A DNA stretch of 64,000 nt from Gordonia sp. 'Campus'. GTDB lineage: Bacteria; Actinomycetota; Actinomycetes; Mycobacteriales; Mycobacteriaceae. The notes below the pieces were generated by a model. It was not told the origin of the DNA, did no database searches, and saw nothing but the letters and a program-made list of their open reading frames with translations. The translations under genes and the position numbers were made by a program. How positions within the stretch are numbered: position 1 is the first letter of the stretch; each line of letters starts with the position of its first letter. Below are positions 51,771 through 60,980 of this stretch, piece by piece. Where the stretch lies: positions 62,968 to 126,967 of the forward strand of contig NZ_JAKOIW010000017.1 in the NCBI RefSeq assembly GCF_022206305.1, written 5' to 3'.

Positions 51771-52666
51771 CTACTATCTTCAAGACTAACTTCGGCGAAG
51801 CTATCAGTAAATCGAAAGAGCTATGCGCGGATGGCCCAGTTCACAATATGGTTCTAACTGTGGAAGAATCAGGAACAACCCTTAGCGATCCTTTTCTCGA
51901 ACGCTATCGCAGGAAAGCCGAGTTGTGGCAACAACCGAGCTGTCCACCAAATATGCACTTCAATCATGGAGAGTACATCAATCGCTTCGGTGACGGTATC
52001 CAACGGGCAATCGAAGAGTTGAAGAATAAGGCGACCTCCAACCGTGCTGTTGTCTCGTTAGTTGACAATCGAGACATCGAGGCCAGCGAGGACGGCAAGT
52101 TGCCCAGTTTGCTACTAATTCAAGCCGGACTCGATGCCGACAACCAGAACACACTATATCTGACGGCATATTACCGCGCACTCGAAGTCGGCACGTTCCT
52201 ACCCGTTAACTGCGCCGAGATGAGAATCATCGCTGAGCGGATCATATCGCACATGCCCACCGTTCATACGCGGGTATTTACGATCTACGCCTTTCGTGCC
52301 CACCTAGTACCCGACATCAGACCGCTCGAGAAGAGCCAAATCGATATCGCAAACGGCACAAGCGGTGTAATCGACACAGCCGTTAGCGCGTGTGACCACA
52401 CGCGGATTGCCGAATGGCTGGAAGACAAAGCCCGCCCTGAAACCATAGTGGAGACCTCCGGACTCGCCTCCCTCTGCACCGCGATGCGGGACGCGAACTG
52501 GAGAGTCGACGTCGCTGAGATTGTAGAGCGGTCCGTGACGTCACTCACCGAACTCCAAAACTATCGGCGTGCAGGCAGCCACGCACGGTCCATCTCGGAG
52601 AGACAGGACGACATCAGCCAGAGTTTGGTAACCGCTGCCTCACTTTTGAGGAAGCAACCGTCGTGA
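51767..52666 (+). CDS. Thymidylate synthase-fold protein lacking the catalytic cysteine
   Basis: This 299-residue protein has no obvious annotation, but hand alignment with the synthase two genes upstream shows the same core. Residues 68-73 (GEYINR) match GAYGPR, R93-VV matches R118-VV, KLPS (S114) matches DIPC (C145), R137-A138 matches R165-S166, E140 matches D168 and LPVN (N148) matches LPYN (N176). Spacing is constant after one 3-residue insertion. The nucleophile is Ser, so it should not make dTMP. It could be a regulatory or sensing partner of the active subunit. ATG 51767 overlaps the phosphoesterase stop. Confidence 0.6.
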   Translation: MTTIFKTNFGEAISKSKELCADGPVHNMVLTVEESGTTLSDPFLERYRRKAELWQQPSCPPNMHFNHGEYINRFGDGIQRAIEELKNKATSNRAVVSLVDNRDIEASEDGKLPSLLLIQAGLDADNQNTLYLTAYYRALEVGTFLPVNCAEMRIIAERIISHMPTVHTRVFTIYAFRAHLVPDIRPLEKSQIDIANGTSGVIDTAVSACDHTRIAEWLEDKARPETIVETSGLASLCTAMRDANWRVDVAEIVERSVTSLTELQNYRRAGSHARSISERQDDISQSLVTAASLLRKQPS

Positions 52667-52676
52667 AGGAGCGCAA

Positions 52677-53015
52677 ATGGAAATCTCCGAGTTTGTTCGA
52701 CGACAGCAGGAGTTTGACTCAAGACGCGGAGTAGAAACTCGATGGTCCGCTGCGATATCAGAACAAGACACCTCTGCGCTCATGCATAACTCCCTTGCGT
52801 TGGCGGGTGAAGTCGGTGAGCTCGCAAATCTCGTTAAGAAGTACGATCGCGGCGACTTTCCGTTCGCCCATCTGTTGGATTTGCTACCGGGCGAACTAGC
52901 TGATATTGCGATCTACGTTGTGAAGCTAGCTTATCAGTCTGGAATCGACCTAGAAGCCGCACTGTTAGCGAAGCTTTCAGAGAACGAAAACCGGTTTCCT
53001 CGGATCCGGGAGTAA
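52677..53015 (+). CDS. MazG-like nucleotide pyrophosphohydrolase
   Basis: This 112-residue all-helical protein has the MazG metal motifs E-x-x-E (AGEVGELANL, E45/E48) and E-x-x-D (GELADIAIYV, E73/D76). Such enzymes cleave (d)NTPs to NMPs and PPi. A strong AAGGAG lies six bases upstream of ATG 52677, 10 bases after the previous stop, so it closes the island operon. Single-domain length is typical for the MazG-like/dCTPase-like group rather than full MazG. Confidence 0.85.
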   Translation: MEISEFVRRQQEFDSRRGVETRWSAAISEQDTSALMHNSLALAGEVGELANLVKKYDRGDFPFAHLLDLLPGELADIAIYVVKLAYQSGIDLEAALLAKLSENENRFPRIRE

Positions 53016-53151
53016 CCTGTCTCATGCTCCGATTTCGGTGAGCTCAGGATTGACGCTATGCGTAGGAAGTTGACCTCTCAACGACACTCGATTTTGCCAT
53101 TGCACCGGTGCTTCCTGACTGCGTCAGACTAACGATTGCGGAAGGCGTTTC

Positions 53152-53976
53152 ATGACCTATCAGCCGCCTGCACCAGGTGCCGGGCCGCCACCGTACGGTC
53201 AGCGCGGTCCCGGCGGACCGGGCCCGGGTTCGCCAGGCCCGGGTCAGCAGCGAGGTTCGGGTCGACAAGGTCCGGTTCGGCCGGGTCCTGGGTCCGGTCC
53301 CCCGCCCGGGCGCGGACCGATGCCACCGCCCGGAGCACCGTACGGCCGTGCGCCGTTCTTTCCCGGACAGTACGGACCCGGACAGTACGGACCCGGACCC
53401 GGGACCCCCGGGTACGGCGGTCCGACCGGCCCGTTACCACCTCCTCGTCGCAATAACGGTGTGATCGTCGCCTGGGTGCTCGGCGGTGTCGCGGTCGTCG
53501 CGGTCATCGCGCTGGTGCTGACGGTCGTCATCACCCGATCCTCGTCGGACGATTCTGTGGTCGGGGGTACGTCGAACCCGTCGTCGGCACCGACCTGGAC
53601 GTCGAGGAACCCATCGCCGAGCGCAACCGATTCGGAACCCGGATCCGACGACCCGGCCGCAGAGTCGGAGATACGCGCTGCGCTACTGGCGTACATCTCG
53701 GCCCGCAACGCCCGCGACGTGCAGCGGATGCGCTCGACCGTCTGCGCCCAGTCGCGCGACCGGATCACCGATGTCCCGCCCGCCGACGGCGGCGACATCG
53801 TTCTCGACGGATTCCTCGACACCGTCATCGACGGCAACGTCGCCCAGTCCGAAGTGCTTTCCCACCTCGAGAGAAGCGGGCAGCGAACGGCTTCGGAGAA
53901 GTCGAACGAGCGTTTCCGCAATGAGGCCGGCGCCTGGATCTACTGCCCTGACGCCGAGCCGGACATCGGCGCCTGA
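53152..53976 (+). CDS. Pro/Gly-rich single-pass membrane protein
   Basis: This 274-residue protein has a ~95-residue Pro/Gly/Gln-rich cytoplasmic N-terminus with repeated PGQYGPG units, one transmembrane helix (VIVAWVLGGVAVVAVIALVLTVVI), a Ser/Thr/Pro linker and a compact C-terminal domain (EIRAALLAYISARNARDVQRMRSTVC, with a second Cys in YCPD). The layout matches DUF4878-like, Rv0361-type membrane proteins of mycobacteria. ATG 53152 has GGAAGG six bases upstream. It marks the return to high-GC sequence after the island. Confidence 0.8.
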   Translation: MTYQPPAPGAGPPPYGQRGPGGPGPGSPGPGQQRGSGRQGPVRPGPGSGPPPGRGPMPPPGAPYGRAPFFPGQYGPGQYGPGPGTPGYGGPTGPLPPPRRNNGVIVAWVLGGVAVVAVIALVLTVVITRSSSDDSVVGGTSNPSSAPTWTSRNPSPSATDSEPGSDDPAAESEIRAALLAYISARNARDVQRMRSTVCAQSRDRITDVPPADGGDIVLDGFLDTVIDGNVAQSEVLSHLERSGQRTASEKSNERFRNEAGAWIYCPDAEPDIGA

Positions 53977-54038
53977 ACGTTCGGGCGGGAGACCCGTCGG
54001 CCGGCGAACATCCCGACAGAAGACGAACCCAGACAGAA

Positions 54039-54066
54039 GAAGAGCCCCACCGTGGTGGGGCTCTTC
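54039..54066. terminator. Bidirectional terminator between convergent genes
   Basis: GAAGAGCCCCACC-GT-GGTGGGGCTCTTC is a perfect 13-bp hairpin with a two-base loop, between the membrane protein gene and the convergent ahcY. Confidence 0.85.
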
Positions 54067-54093
54067 GTCGTCGTGCGGGCGTTCGGCGCCGGA

Positions 54094-55569
54094 TCAGTAC
54101 CGGTAGTGCTCCGGCTTGTACGGGCCTTCGACGTCGACGTTGATGTACTCGGCCTGCTCCTTGGTGAGCTTGGTGAGCTTGCCGCCGAGTGCCTCGACGT
54201 GGATGCGCGCCACCTTCTCGTCGAGGTGCTTGGGCAGGCGGTAGACCTCGTTGTCGTACTCGTCGTTCTTGGTCCACAGCTCGATCTGCGCGATGACCTG
54301 GTTCGAGAAGCTGTTGCTCATCACGAAGGACGGGTGGCCGGTGGCGTTGCCGAGGTTCAGCAGGCGCCCTTCGGACAGCACGATGATCGACTTGCCGTTT
54401 TCGAAGATCCACTGGTCGACCTGCGGCTTGACGACGATCCGCTTGGCGCCGGAGCGTTCGAGGCCGGCCATGTCGATCTCGTTGTCGAAGTGCCCGATGT
54501 TGCCCAGGATCGCCTGGTGCTTCATCGCCCGCATGTGCTCGAGCGTGATGATGCCGAGGTTGCCGGTGGAGGTGATGACGATGTCGGCGTTGCCGATGGC
54601 GTCCTCCACCGTGACGACGTCGAAGCCGTCCATGAGGGCCTGGAGGGCGTTGATCGGGTCGATCTCGGTGACCTGGACGCGTGCACCCTGACCGGCGAGC
54701 GACTCGGCACAACCCTTGCCCACGTCACCGTAGCCGCAGATCAGAACCTTCTTGCCGCCGATGAGGACGTCGGTGCCGCGGTTGATCCCGTCGATCAGCG
54801 AGTGGCGGGTGCCGTACTTGTTGTCGAACTTGGACTTGGTGACCGAGTCGTTGACGTTGATCGCGGGGAACGCGAGCTCACCGGCCGCTGCGAACTGGTA
54901 GAGGCGCAGGACACCGGTGGTCGTCTCCTCGGTCACGCCCTGGACCGACTCGGCGATCGCCGTCCACTTGCCCTTGTCGGTCTCGAAGCGCTGCCGCAGC
55001 AACTCGAGGAACACCTTGTACTCGGCGGGGTGGTCGTCTTCGGCGGGCGGGACGACGCCGGCCTTCTCGAACTCGGCGCCGCGCAACACCAGCATCGTCG
55101 CGTCGCCACCGTCGTCGAGGATCATGTTCGCGGGCTTGTCGGCCTCGGGCCAGGTGAGCATCTGCTCGGCGGCCCACCAGTACTCCTCGAGGGTCTCGCC
55201 CTTCCAGGCGAAGACCGGCACGCCCTTGGGCTCGTCCGGCGTGCCGTGCGGCCCGACGACGATGGCCGCGGCCGCGTGGTCCTGGGTGGAGAAGATGTTG
55301 CACGACGCCCAGCGGACCTCGGCGCCGAGCGCGGTGAGGGTCTCGATCAGAACTGCGGTCTGCACAGTCATGTGCAGCGAACCGGAGATGCGAGCGCCCT
55401 TGAGCGGCAACACATCTGCGTTCTCACGCCGCAGCTCCATGAGTCCGGGCATCTCGTGCTCGGCGAGCTCGATCTCCTTGCGGCCGAAGTCCGCGAGGGA
55501 CAGGTCGGCCACCTTGTAGTCGATTCCGTTTCGGCTGTCGGCCTTCAGCTCGTCCTGAGCAGTCGTCAT
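54094..55569 (-). CDS. ahcY: Adenosylhomocysteinase
   Basis: AhcY splits S-adenosylhomocysteine to homocysteine and adenosine, relieving product inhibition of methyltransferases. The 491 residues show [52 protein letters not shown], the NAD-binding [14 protein letters not shown], and the C-terminal KPEHYRY that completes the NAD site. The ~40-residue insert ([26 protein letters not shown]) is typical of bacterial enzymes. ATG 55569 follows AAGGGGA. It corresponds to sahH (Rv3248c). Confidence 0.97.
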   Translation of the reverse strand: MTTAQDELKADSRNGIDYKVADLSLADFGRKEIELAEHEMPGLMELRRENADVLPLKGARISGSLHMTVQTAVLIETLTALGAEVRWASCNIFSTQDHAAAAIVVGPHGTPDEPKGVPVFAWKGETLEEYWWAAEQMLTWPEADKPANMILDDGGDATMLVLRGAEFEKAGVVPPAEDDHPAEYKVFLELLRQRFETDKGKWTAIAESVQGVTEETTTGVLRLYQFAAAGELAFPAINVNDSVTKSKFDNKYGTRHSLIDGINRGTDVLIGGKKVLICGYGDVGKGCAESLAGQGARVQVTEIDPINALQALMDGFDVVTVEDAIGNADIVITSTGNLGIITLEHMRAMKHQAILGNIGHFDNEIDMAGLERSGAKRIVVKPQVDQWIFENGKSIIVLSEGRLLNLGNATGHPSFVMSNSFSNQVIAQIELWTKNDEYDNEVYRLPKHLDEKVARIHVEALGGKLTKLTKEQAEYINVDVEGPYKPEHYRY

Positions 55570-55715
55570 CTGATCCCCTTGTCGTTCGCGTTCGGGCGCC
55601 ACCTGATCCAGCGCGTATGCGTTCGATCCAGGCTATCGGAACGACCGTCTAGGCCCGTAGAGCAGGTGGGACCGGCGTCACTTCGCACTCCGGTGAAGGC
55701 CGGTGCCGGACCTGC

Positions 55716-57269
55716 TCAGGTGTCGCGCCGCTCCCCGTCGCTCCTCGCCGGGTCTGCTGCGACGGGGATCGTCCCGACCTGTTCGCCGCGCTCGCGCCGT
55801 GCGAAGACCGACTTGCGATACCCGTAAGCGAAGTAGATGGCCACACCGAGCACCATCCAGACGATGAACCGGATCCACGTCTCCACGGAGAGGTTCAGCA
55901 TCAGCCACAGGCAGGCGAGGATCGACAGGATCGGCACCAGCGGAACCAGCGGGACACGGAAGCCGCGCTCGAGATCCGGCCGGGTCTTGCGCAGGACGAT
56001 GACCCCGACGCTGACGAGCACGAAGGCGAACAGCGTTCCGATGTTCACCATCTCCTCGAGGGTTCCCATCGGGAAGAAGGCCGCGAGCACGCCAGAGACG
56101 ACGCCGACGAGGACGGTGAAGCGGACCGGGGTGCCGCGCTTACCCGTGTGCGCAAGCGCCCGGGGAAGCAGTCCGTCTCGGGCCATCGCGAAGCCGACGC
56201 GGGTCTGGCCGAGCATCAGCACCATCACGACGGTGGTGAGGCCGGCGAGCGCGCCCAGGTCGATGACCCAGCCCGCCCAGGTGACCCCGTGGTACTCGAA
56301 AGCAGTGGTGAGGGTCGAACCGGTCACCTCACCCGTCGCGGGGTCGGTCTTGTCGGCCAGTTCGGGGTAGGGCACCATGCCCGAGACGACGAGGCTGACG
56401 CCGACGTAGAGGACGGTCACGATCGCCAGCGATCCGAGGATGCCGCGCGGCATCGCCTTCTGCGGGTTCTTGGTCTCTTCGGCGGTGGTGGCCACGACGT
56501 CGAAACCGATGAACGCGAAGAACACCAGCGATGCGGCGGCGAGGAGACCGTACCACCCGAAGGTGCTTCCCTCGGCACCGGTGAGCGCGGAGAACAGCGT
56601 CTGGTGCAGACCCGACTCGCCTTCGGCCGGCGGGGCCGCAGGCGGGATGAACGGGTCGTAGTTCTTCCCGGAGATGTAGAAAGCACCCACGATGATGACC
56701 AGCAGTACGACGGACACCTTGATCGTGGTGATCACGAGCGACACCCGGGAGGACAGCTTGGTACCGAGCGCGAGCAAGACCGTCAGGACCGCGATCAGCA
56801 GCACCGCTCCCCAGTCGAAACTGATCGAATCGCTGATCTCGATCGATGCGGGCGTCCCGAGGATGTTGCCCAGATAGAGCGACCACCCCTTGGCCACGAC
56901 CGAGGCTGCCAGAGCGAACTCGAGAATGAGGTCCCAGCCGATGATCCACGCGATGAACTCGCCGAACGTGGCGAAGGTGAACGTGTACGCAGACCCGGCA
57001 ACCGGCACGGTCGACGCGAACTCGGCGTAGCAGAGCGCCGCCAGCGCGCAAGCGATGGCAGCCAGTACGAACGCCAGCGAAACAGACGGGCCGGCCATGT
57101 TCCCCGCGGTGCGCGCTGTGAGCGTGAAGATACCGGCGCCGACGACCACCGCAACACCGAAGACCGTGAGATCCCACGACGTCAGGTCCTTGCGGAGTTT
57201 GGTGTCCGGCTCGTCGGTGTCGGTGATCGACTGCTCGACCGATTTGACGCGCTTGAACGGATTACTCAT
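55716..57269 (-). CDS. APC-family amino acid permease
   Basis: This 517-residue transporter has 12 or more membrane helices and resembles the cationic amino acid transporter group (Rv3253c lies nearby in M. tuberculosis). The first-helix motif VVVGAGIFTLTARTAGNMAGPSVSLAF is the substrate-site signature of the APC fold; FFAFIGFDVVATTAEETKNPQKAMPRGI is also family-typical. ATG 57269 has GGGAGGA upstream, which decides the start. The amino acid carried cannot be told. Confidence 0.9.
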   Translation of the reverse strand: MSNPFKRVKSVEQSITDTDEPDTKLRKDLTSWDLTVFGVAVVVGAGIFTLTARTAGNMAGPSVSLAFVLAAIACALAALCYAEFASTVPVAGSAYTFTFATFGEFIAWIIGWDLILEFALAASVVAKGWSLYLGNILGTPASIEISDSISFDWGAVLLIAVLTVLLALGTKLSSRVSLVITTIKVSVVLLVIIVGAFYISGKNYDPFIPPAAPPAEGESGLHQTLFSALTGAEGSTFGWYGLLAAASLVFFAFIGFDVVATTAEETKNPQKAMPRGILGSLAIVTVLYVGVSLVVSGMVPYPELADKTDPATGEVTGSTLTTAFEYHGVTWAGWVIDLGALAGLTTVVMVLMLGQTRVGFAMARDGLLPRALAHTGKRGTPVRFTVLVGVVSGVLAAFFPMGTLEEMVNIGTLFAFVLVSVGVIVLRKTRPDLERGFRVPLVPLVPILSILACLWLMLNLSVETWIRFIVWMVLGVAIYFAYGYRKSVFARRERGEQVGTIPVAADPARSDGERRDT

Positions 57270-57495
57270 GGGTCCTCCCGTGGTCCGGCTGGAACGCAGG
57301 CCGCGGCCCCGCCGCATCCGTTGCGGCAATCGGCGCGAAGCGATCACTTACGCTAGCCGAACCATTTGCGGACCGCGGTCAAATGCCCCGACCGCGTGTC
57401 GATCGAATCCGTCCCGAGATGTGCGGCCGCCACCCGTCCCTGCGAGGCCGCGTCCGCGCTGACGGCCGGCCGCGAACGAGACCCGCGAGACGCGA

Positions 57496-57532
57496 ACGGG
57501 GACCCGCGGGGATACACCCCGCGAGCCCCCGT
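57496..57532 (-). terminator. Hairpin downstream of the WXG100 genes
   Basis: CGCGGGG-ATACA-CCCCGCG (57505-57523) is flanked by ACGGGG/CCCCGT, giving a two-part stem. It lies 34 bases after the esx-like stop on the minus strand. No T run is present. Confidence 0.5.
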
Positions 57533-57565
57533 CGGGGCAGTTGAGTCCGGACGGCCGGGCCCGGA

Positions 57566-57865
57566 TCAGACAAGACCGCGGAAGCCCGATCCGATCGCGG
57601 AGTCGGTGTCCTGCATGATGCGGCTGGCGTTTGTTACACCGTGTTCGATGGAGTTGAGCGAGTCGCGCGACTGCGCAAAGATTCGGTCGAACGCACTCTG
57701 AGTGTCGAGGTAAGCTGCCTTCGCATCGTGGGAAGTCCAGCTGTCCAACGCAGCGACCTGCGCCTTCAGCAGGTCGTTCAGGTCCTCCAGCTGATTTAGC
57801 GAGTTGCGAAGGGCCCCGCTCAAGTCTCCGAGAGCGGCGTAATTGTAGTTGATGATGTCGGACAT
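57566..57865 (-). CDS. WXG100-family ESX substrate (WTS variant)
   Basis: This 99-residue helical hairpin protein of the EsxA/EsxB type is secreted through a type VII system. The turn motif reads SWTS near residue 43 rather than W-x-G. It begins MSDIINYNYAALGDLSGALRNSLNQLEDL and has no canonical YxxxD/E tail, so it is probably the partner of the upstream YxxxD-bearing protein. GAGAGGACC lies upstream of ATG 57865. Confidence 0.85.
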   Translation of the reverse strand: MSDIINYNYAALGDLSGALRNSLNQLEDLNDLLKAQVAALDSWTSHDAKAAYLDTQSAFDRIFAQSRDSLNSIEHGVTNASRIMQDTDSAIGSGFRGLV

Positions 57866-57908
57866 GATGGTCCTCTCTAGGTCGTGAACAGCAGAGTTCT
57901 AGCTTTGA

Positions 57909-58259
57909 TCAGACGTTTATTCCGAAGCCGCTTGCGGCCGAGGCGTCCTGGTCCTCGTAACCAGCAAAACCGTTGGTCAGCTGGGCCCTGATCTGATCGA
58001 GCAGCTGGTTCATCGAAGCGGCTGCCCTATTCCAATCGTTGTGAGTCCCGTCGAAGGCAATTCCGGCTCTGCCGGACCACGTGGTCATTGCGTCAGCGGC
58101 TTGACTCTTGATTCGTTCGATCACCGTGGTCATCTCAGAGACAATCTGCGAGACGTTCTGTGCAGTTGCCTGACCATCCGCAATGTTCGCAACCACGCCT
58201 GCGGCTCCACCCGTGCCGCCACCGTCCGTCGACGGTAGATTCAACATCGATCCACTCAT
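57909..58259 (-). CDS. WXG100-family ESX substrate with YxxxD signal
   Basis: This 116-residue protein carries the classic W-x-G turn (TTWSGRAGIAFDG) and a C-terminal secretion signal of the YxxxD type (GYEDQD) followed by a short flexible tail, as in EsxB (CFP-10). The N-terminal ~20 residues are Gly/Ser-rich. It precedes the second WXG100 gene by 43 bases; the two products should form a heterodimer. GGAGGAG precedes ATG 58259. Confidence 0.9.
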   Translation of the reverse strand: MSGSMLNLPSTDGGGTGGAAGVVANIADGQATAQNVSQIVSEMTTVIERIKSQAADAMTTWSGRAGIAFDGTHNDWNRAAASMNQLLDQIRAQLTNGFAGYEDQDASAASGFGINV

Positions 58260-58377
58260 GAGTTCTCCTCCTGTGTAACGGCACCGATCGGCGATGCCCC
58301 CGTTGGTATCCGTGACACAGATACCCCTGACAGTTGTCTTCCGCGGCGGTCTGTTCCGCGAAATCCCCCCGTGCGGA

Positions 58378-59196
58378 TCATGGCATCCATGTTCCGCCGG
58401 GCAGGGTCTCTATCAACAGGCCGACGGCCTGCGCGATTCGATGACCCGATCCCGGCGACAGGGTGGTCCACACCCGACCGTCCGGGGACTTGCTGGGACT
58501 CGTCACGATCCGACCTCGATCGGTGTCGAAAACCGCTATGGCCCCAGAAGATTGAGCGAACCGTCCGTCCTCGTTCATCGAGGCGACGATCTCGGTTCGG
58601 GTGCGACACGACGCGAATGCCGACGAGACGACCATCGCGTCTGCGGGCGTCGCACCGAGCGCATGCAGTGCGTCGGTGGTCTCCGCGCCCGACGCGCAGC
58701 GCCCGAGGCGGGTGACGACCTCGTCAGCCGGTGCGGAGAACGCGGTGAACTCGGCGGGCGGTACACGCTCGGCGACGTCGGCATCGAACTGGGCCCGGAC
58801 CAGCGCGGCGAGCGTCGCCGGGTCGGCGACGTCGACGACAGACAGCTCGATCCGGTCGCCCCAGCGCACGGCGACCACGTGGTCATGACCGTTGCGTGCC
58901 AGGCAGATTCGTCGTACCCCGGACTCGGCGTACGACCGGATCTCGATCTCCCGCTGGGGCCGGGCCAGGACGCGGAGGATCGTGGCGGTCCACGGGCTCG
59001 GTTCGCCGTGCTCGACGAGACCGAGTTCATCGATCACCGCGTCGGTCTCCCGAACCGACGTCGCCGCCGACCCCGACTCCGCCGCGCCCGTCAGATCGAG
59101 AACGACGGGCCAGGTCTGGACACCGAACCGTTCGCCGACGCGTCGCAGGACGGCAGCGTCGAATACTGTTCCGGCGTCGTGGATCATCGGCATCAT
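58378..59196 (-). CDS. EspG-family ESX secretion chaperone
   Basis: This 272-residue protein fits EspG, the cytosolic chaperone that binds the tip of PE-PPE dimers before secretion. Visible EspG-like features include ATILRVLARPQREIEIRSYAESGVRRICLARNG and the C-terminal GRVWTTLSPGSGHRIAQAVGLLIETLPGG. ATG 59196 overlaps the PPE stop (ATGA), so chaperone and client are coupled. Confidence 0.85.
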   Translation of the reverse strand: MMPMIHDAGTVFDAAVLRRVGERFGVQTWPVVLDLTGAAESGSAATSVRETDAVIDELGLVEHGEPSPWTATILRVLARPQREIEIRSYAESGVRRICLARNGHDHVVAVRWGDRIELSVVDVADPATLAALVRAQFDADVAERVPPAEFTAFSAPADEVVTRLGRCASGAETTDALHALGATPADAMVVSSAFASCRTRTEIVASMNEDGRFAQSSGAIAVFDTDRGRIVTSPSKSPDGRVWTTLSPGSGHRIAQAVGLLIETLPGGTWMP

Positions 59197-60239
59197 CGAC
59201 TGTCTCCCGACCGGCCGAGCAATAGCGTCTCCGAGTGATAACGGGGGTCAACGCCCGATGCGTCGTCGCGCCCGGGGTCCGACACATAGTGCGCCGCAGG
59301 GCGATCTGCGGTGGCGATGTCCGCCCAGGTGACCGGCGTGGCGGGTTCGGCCGATTCCGATGCTGATGGGACCTCGGAGACATCCGCGGCCGGGTCGGCC
59401 GCGACCGTCCGTATGGCGGTCGTCCGGTCTGCGGGGACTACGCCGGGCGCCATGGGAGGCGGAACGCCGGGCCCTGTAGATGTCGGCGACGTACCCGAAG
59501 TCGGCACCGGCGGTGCTGCCTGTGGTTGGCCCGCCGCAACCACCGTCGGTGCGTATCTGAGTTTCTCGGCCGGAGCCACGTGGGCACCCGGAAATCCGCC
59601 GAACATCGGCAGTGCCGCCGGTGCCGAGACCGGGGCGACAGGCGGCTCGGCTGCATGTGCGGCGGCCGCCCGTTCGGTCGCGAGTGCTTGCCCGGAAACG
59701 AGATCCGGTGCGGGACGGCCGGACTCCCACGGAGTGCCAACGGGCTCGGTGGCCTGCTCGTAGGTCTGCATCACACGTGCGGCGCGCAGACGTTGCTGAT
59801 GTACGGCACGCTCGGCCTGGGCCGCGGCACCGGCGATGATCGGGGCGACGGCTGTGGCCGTGGTGGTGATCTCCTGCAGTTTCTCGACCACGTCGACCTC
59901 GGCGAGGTCCGGCATCTGCAGACGCGCGACGGTGATCGCGGCTGCCTGCGACTCAGCACGCAGCGCGTTGTCGGCCGCCCGGGTTGCCGTCTCGGCGAAC
60001 CAGGGCGCGAGCCGGGTCAGTTTCTCGAACGCGGCACTGGCGTGCGCAGATCGCCAGTGCACTCCGAGTCGCGCGAGCACAGCCGCGTACTCGATACCCG
60101 CCTCGCCGATCTCGGTGGCGAGGGACGCCCATGCGAGACCCGCTTCTGCCAGAGGCGCGGGTCCGGGACCGGCGCCGAGGTCGGTGGCGAGCTGTTCGGT
60201 GGTGCGTGAGTCCCAGTCGACTCCGGTGAAGCCGGTCAT
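59193..60239 (-). CDS. PPE-family ESX substrate
   Basis: This 348-residue protein has an N-terminal ~170-residue PPE-like helical domain (VDWDSRTTEQLATDL, LAWASLATEIGEAGIEYAAVLARLGVHWRSAHASAAFEKL) in which the literal PPE and WxG residues are changed. A Pro/Ala/Thr-rich C-terminal half follows. It lies after the PE-like gene and before EspG, the standard order of such modules. AGGAGGG lies six bases upstream of ATG 60239. Confidence 0.85.
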   Translation of the reverse strand: MTGFTGVDWDSRTTEQLATDLGAGPGPAPLAEAGLAWASLATEIGEAGIEYAAVLARLGVHWRSAHASAAFEKLTRLAPWFAETATRAADNALRAESQAAAITVARLQMPDLAEVDVVEKLQEITTTATAVAPIIAGAAAQAERAVHQQRLRAARVMQTYEQATEPVGTPWESGRPAPDLVSGQALATERAAAAHAAEPPVAPVSAPAALPMFGGFPGAHVAPAEKLRYAPTVVAAGQPQAAPPVPTSGTSPTSTGPGVPPPMAPGVVPADRTTAIRTVAADPAADVSEVPSASESAEPATPVTWADIATADRPAAHYVSDPGRDDASGVDPRYHSETLLLGRSGDSR

Positions 60240-60318
60240 GATGCCCTCCTCTCGGCGGTGTCGGGTTCGATGTACGTGGATGGTGATCGAGCGGATCGAT
60301 CGTCGTATGGAGCGAGGC

Positions 60319-60630
60319 TCAGAGTGCGACCTTGAACGCCGCGGATGCCTCGGCGTCGCCCTCGGTGAATCCGGACGCCTGCGCGCGCAGCACTGCCGCG
60401 ATCTTGCGCATCTCCAGAACCCCGGTGGCCGAGTCCTTCTCGAAAGCGTCGGCGACCTCCGTGAAGCTCCTCGCGGCCGCCGTCGACACCTCGTCGCGGC
60501 CCTGTGCAACGACCGGGAGCGCACGGCCGGCACTGGTCAGCACAAGTTCGAGACGGTCTGCTATGCGGTCGAGATCGGCAGCCGCCGAGATCAATTCGGC
60601 AGGATCGACACGAAGTTGGGGGTTGCTCAT
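60319..60630 (-). CDS. PE-like ESX substrate (103 aa)
   Basis: This two-helix protein reads LRVDPAELISAAADLDRIADRLE near its start, close to the PE domain pattern, and pairs with the PPE gene 80 bases downstream. It is 103 residues, the length of a bare PE domain. Its ATG overlaps the stop of the preceding gene (ATGA at 60627-60630). Confidence 0.8.
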   Translation of the reverse strand: MSNPQLRVDPAELISAAADLDRIADRLELVLTSAGRALPVVAQGRDEVSTAAARSFTEVADAFEKDSATGVLEMRKIAAVLRAQASGFTEGDAEASAAFKVAL

Positions 60631-60980
60631 ACTTCCTCGTTTCGTCGGGGACCGGGCACACCCAGTCGTAGTTCGATGTCGGGACTCGGTTCGCTGTCGG
60701 CGGTCTCCTCGTGACCGATGACCGCAGGCGCGACCTCGGGCGACTCGCCGACGACGCGGCGACCGTTGTCCTCGGTCACCAGATAGTCGGGTACGGAATG
60801 CTGATCCTCGGCGGCGCCGGCTCCCCGCGCGCCTGCCGCACCCATCGGGGCTCCGCCCATCGGCATGGCCGCGGGCGCCGTGGTCATCGGGCGGGCGGTT
60901 GTCGACGCACCGAGCGCGGGCTCACCGACCCCGAAATTCGTGGGCACGGTGGGCCGAGATGTACTGAGCGGCGACATCAT
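60627..60980 (-). CDS. Pro/Ala-rich ESX-locus protein (117 aa)
   Basis: This is a low-complexity Pro/Gly/Met-rich protein with a conserved-looking patch QHSVPDYLVTEDNGRRVVGESPEVAPAVIG. It overlaps its neighbours by four bases on both sides, which confirms that the frame is translated. PDYLVTEDN resembles the C-terminal end of ESX substrates of the EspA/EspB type in related bacteria. Function unknown. Confidence 0.7.
   Translation of the reverse strand: MMSPLSTSRPTVPTNFGVGEPALGASTTARPMTTAPAAMPMGGAPMGAAGARGAGAAEDQHSVPDYLVTEDNGRRVVGESPEVAPAVIGHEETADSEPSPDIELRLGVPGPRRNEEV

Noticed and set aside
49169..53015. Prophage or integrative element
   Set aside because: No integrase, transposase, structural phage gene, flanking tRNA or matching direct repeats at the borders were seen, although the composition indicates transfer.
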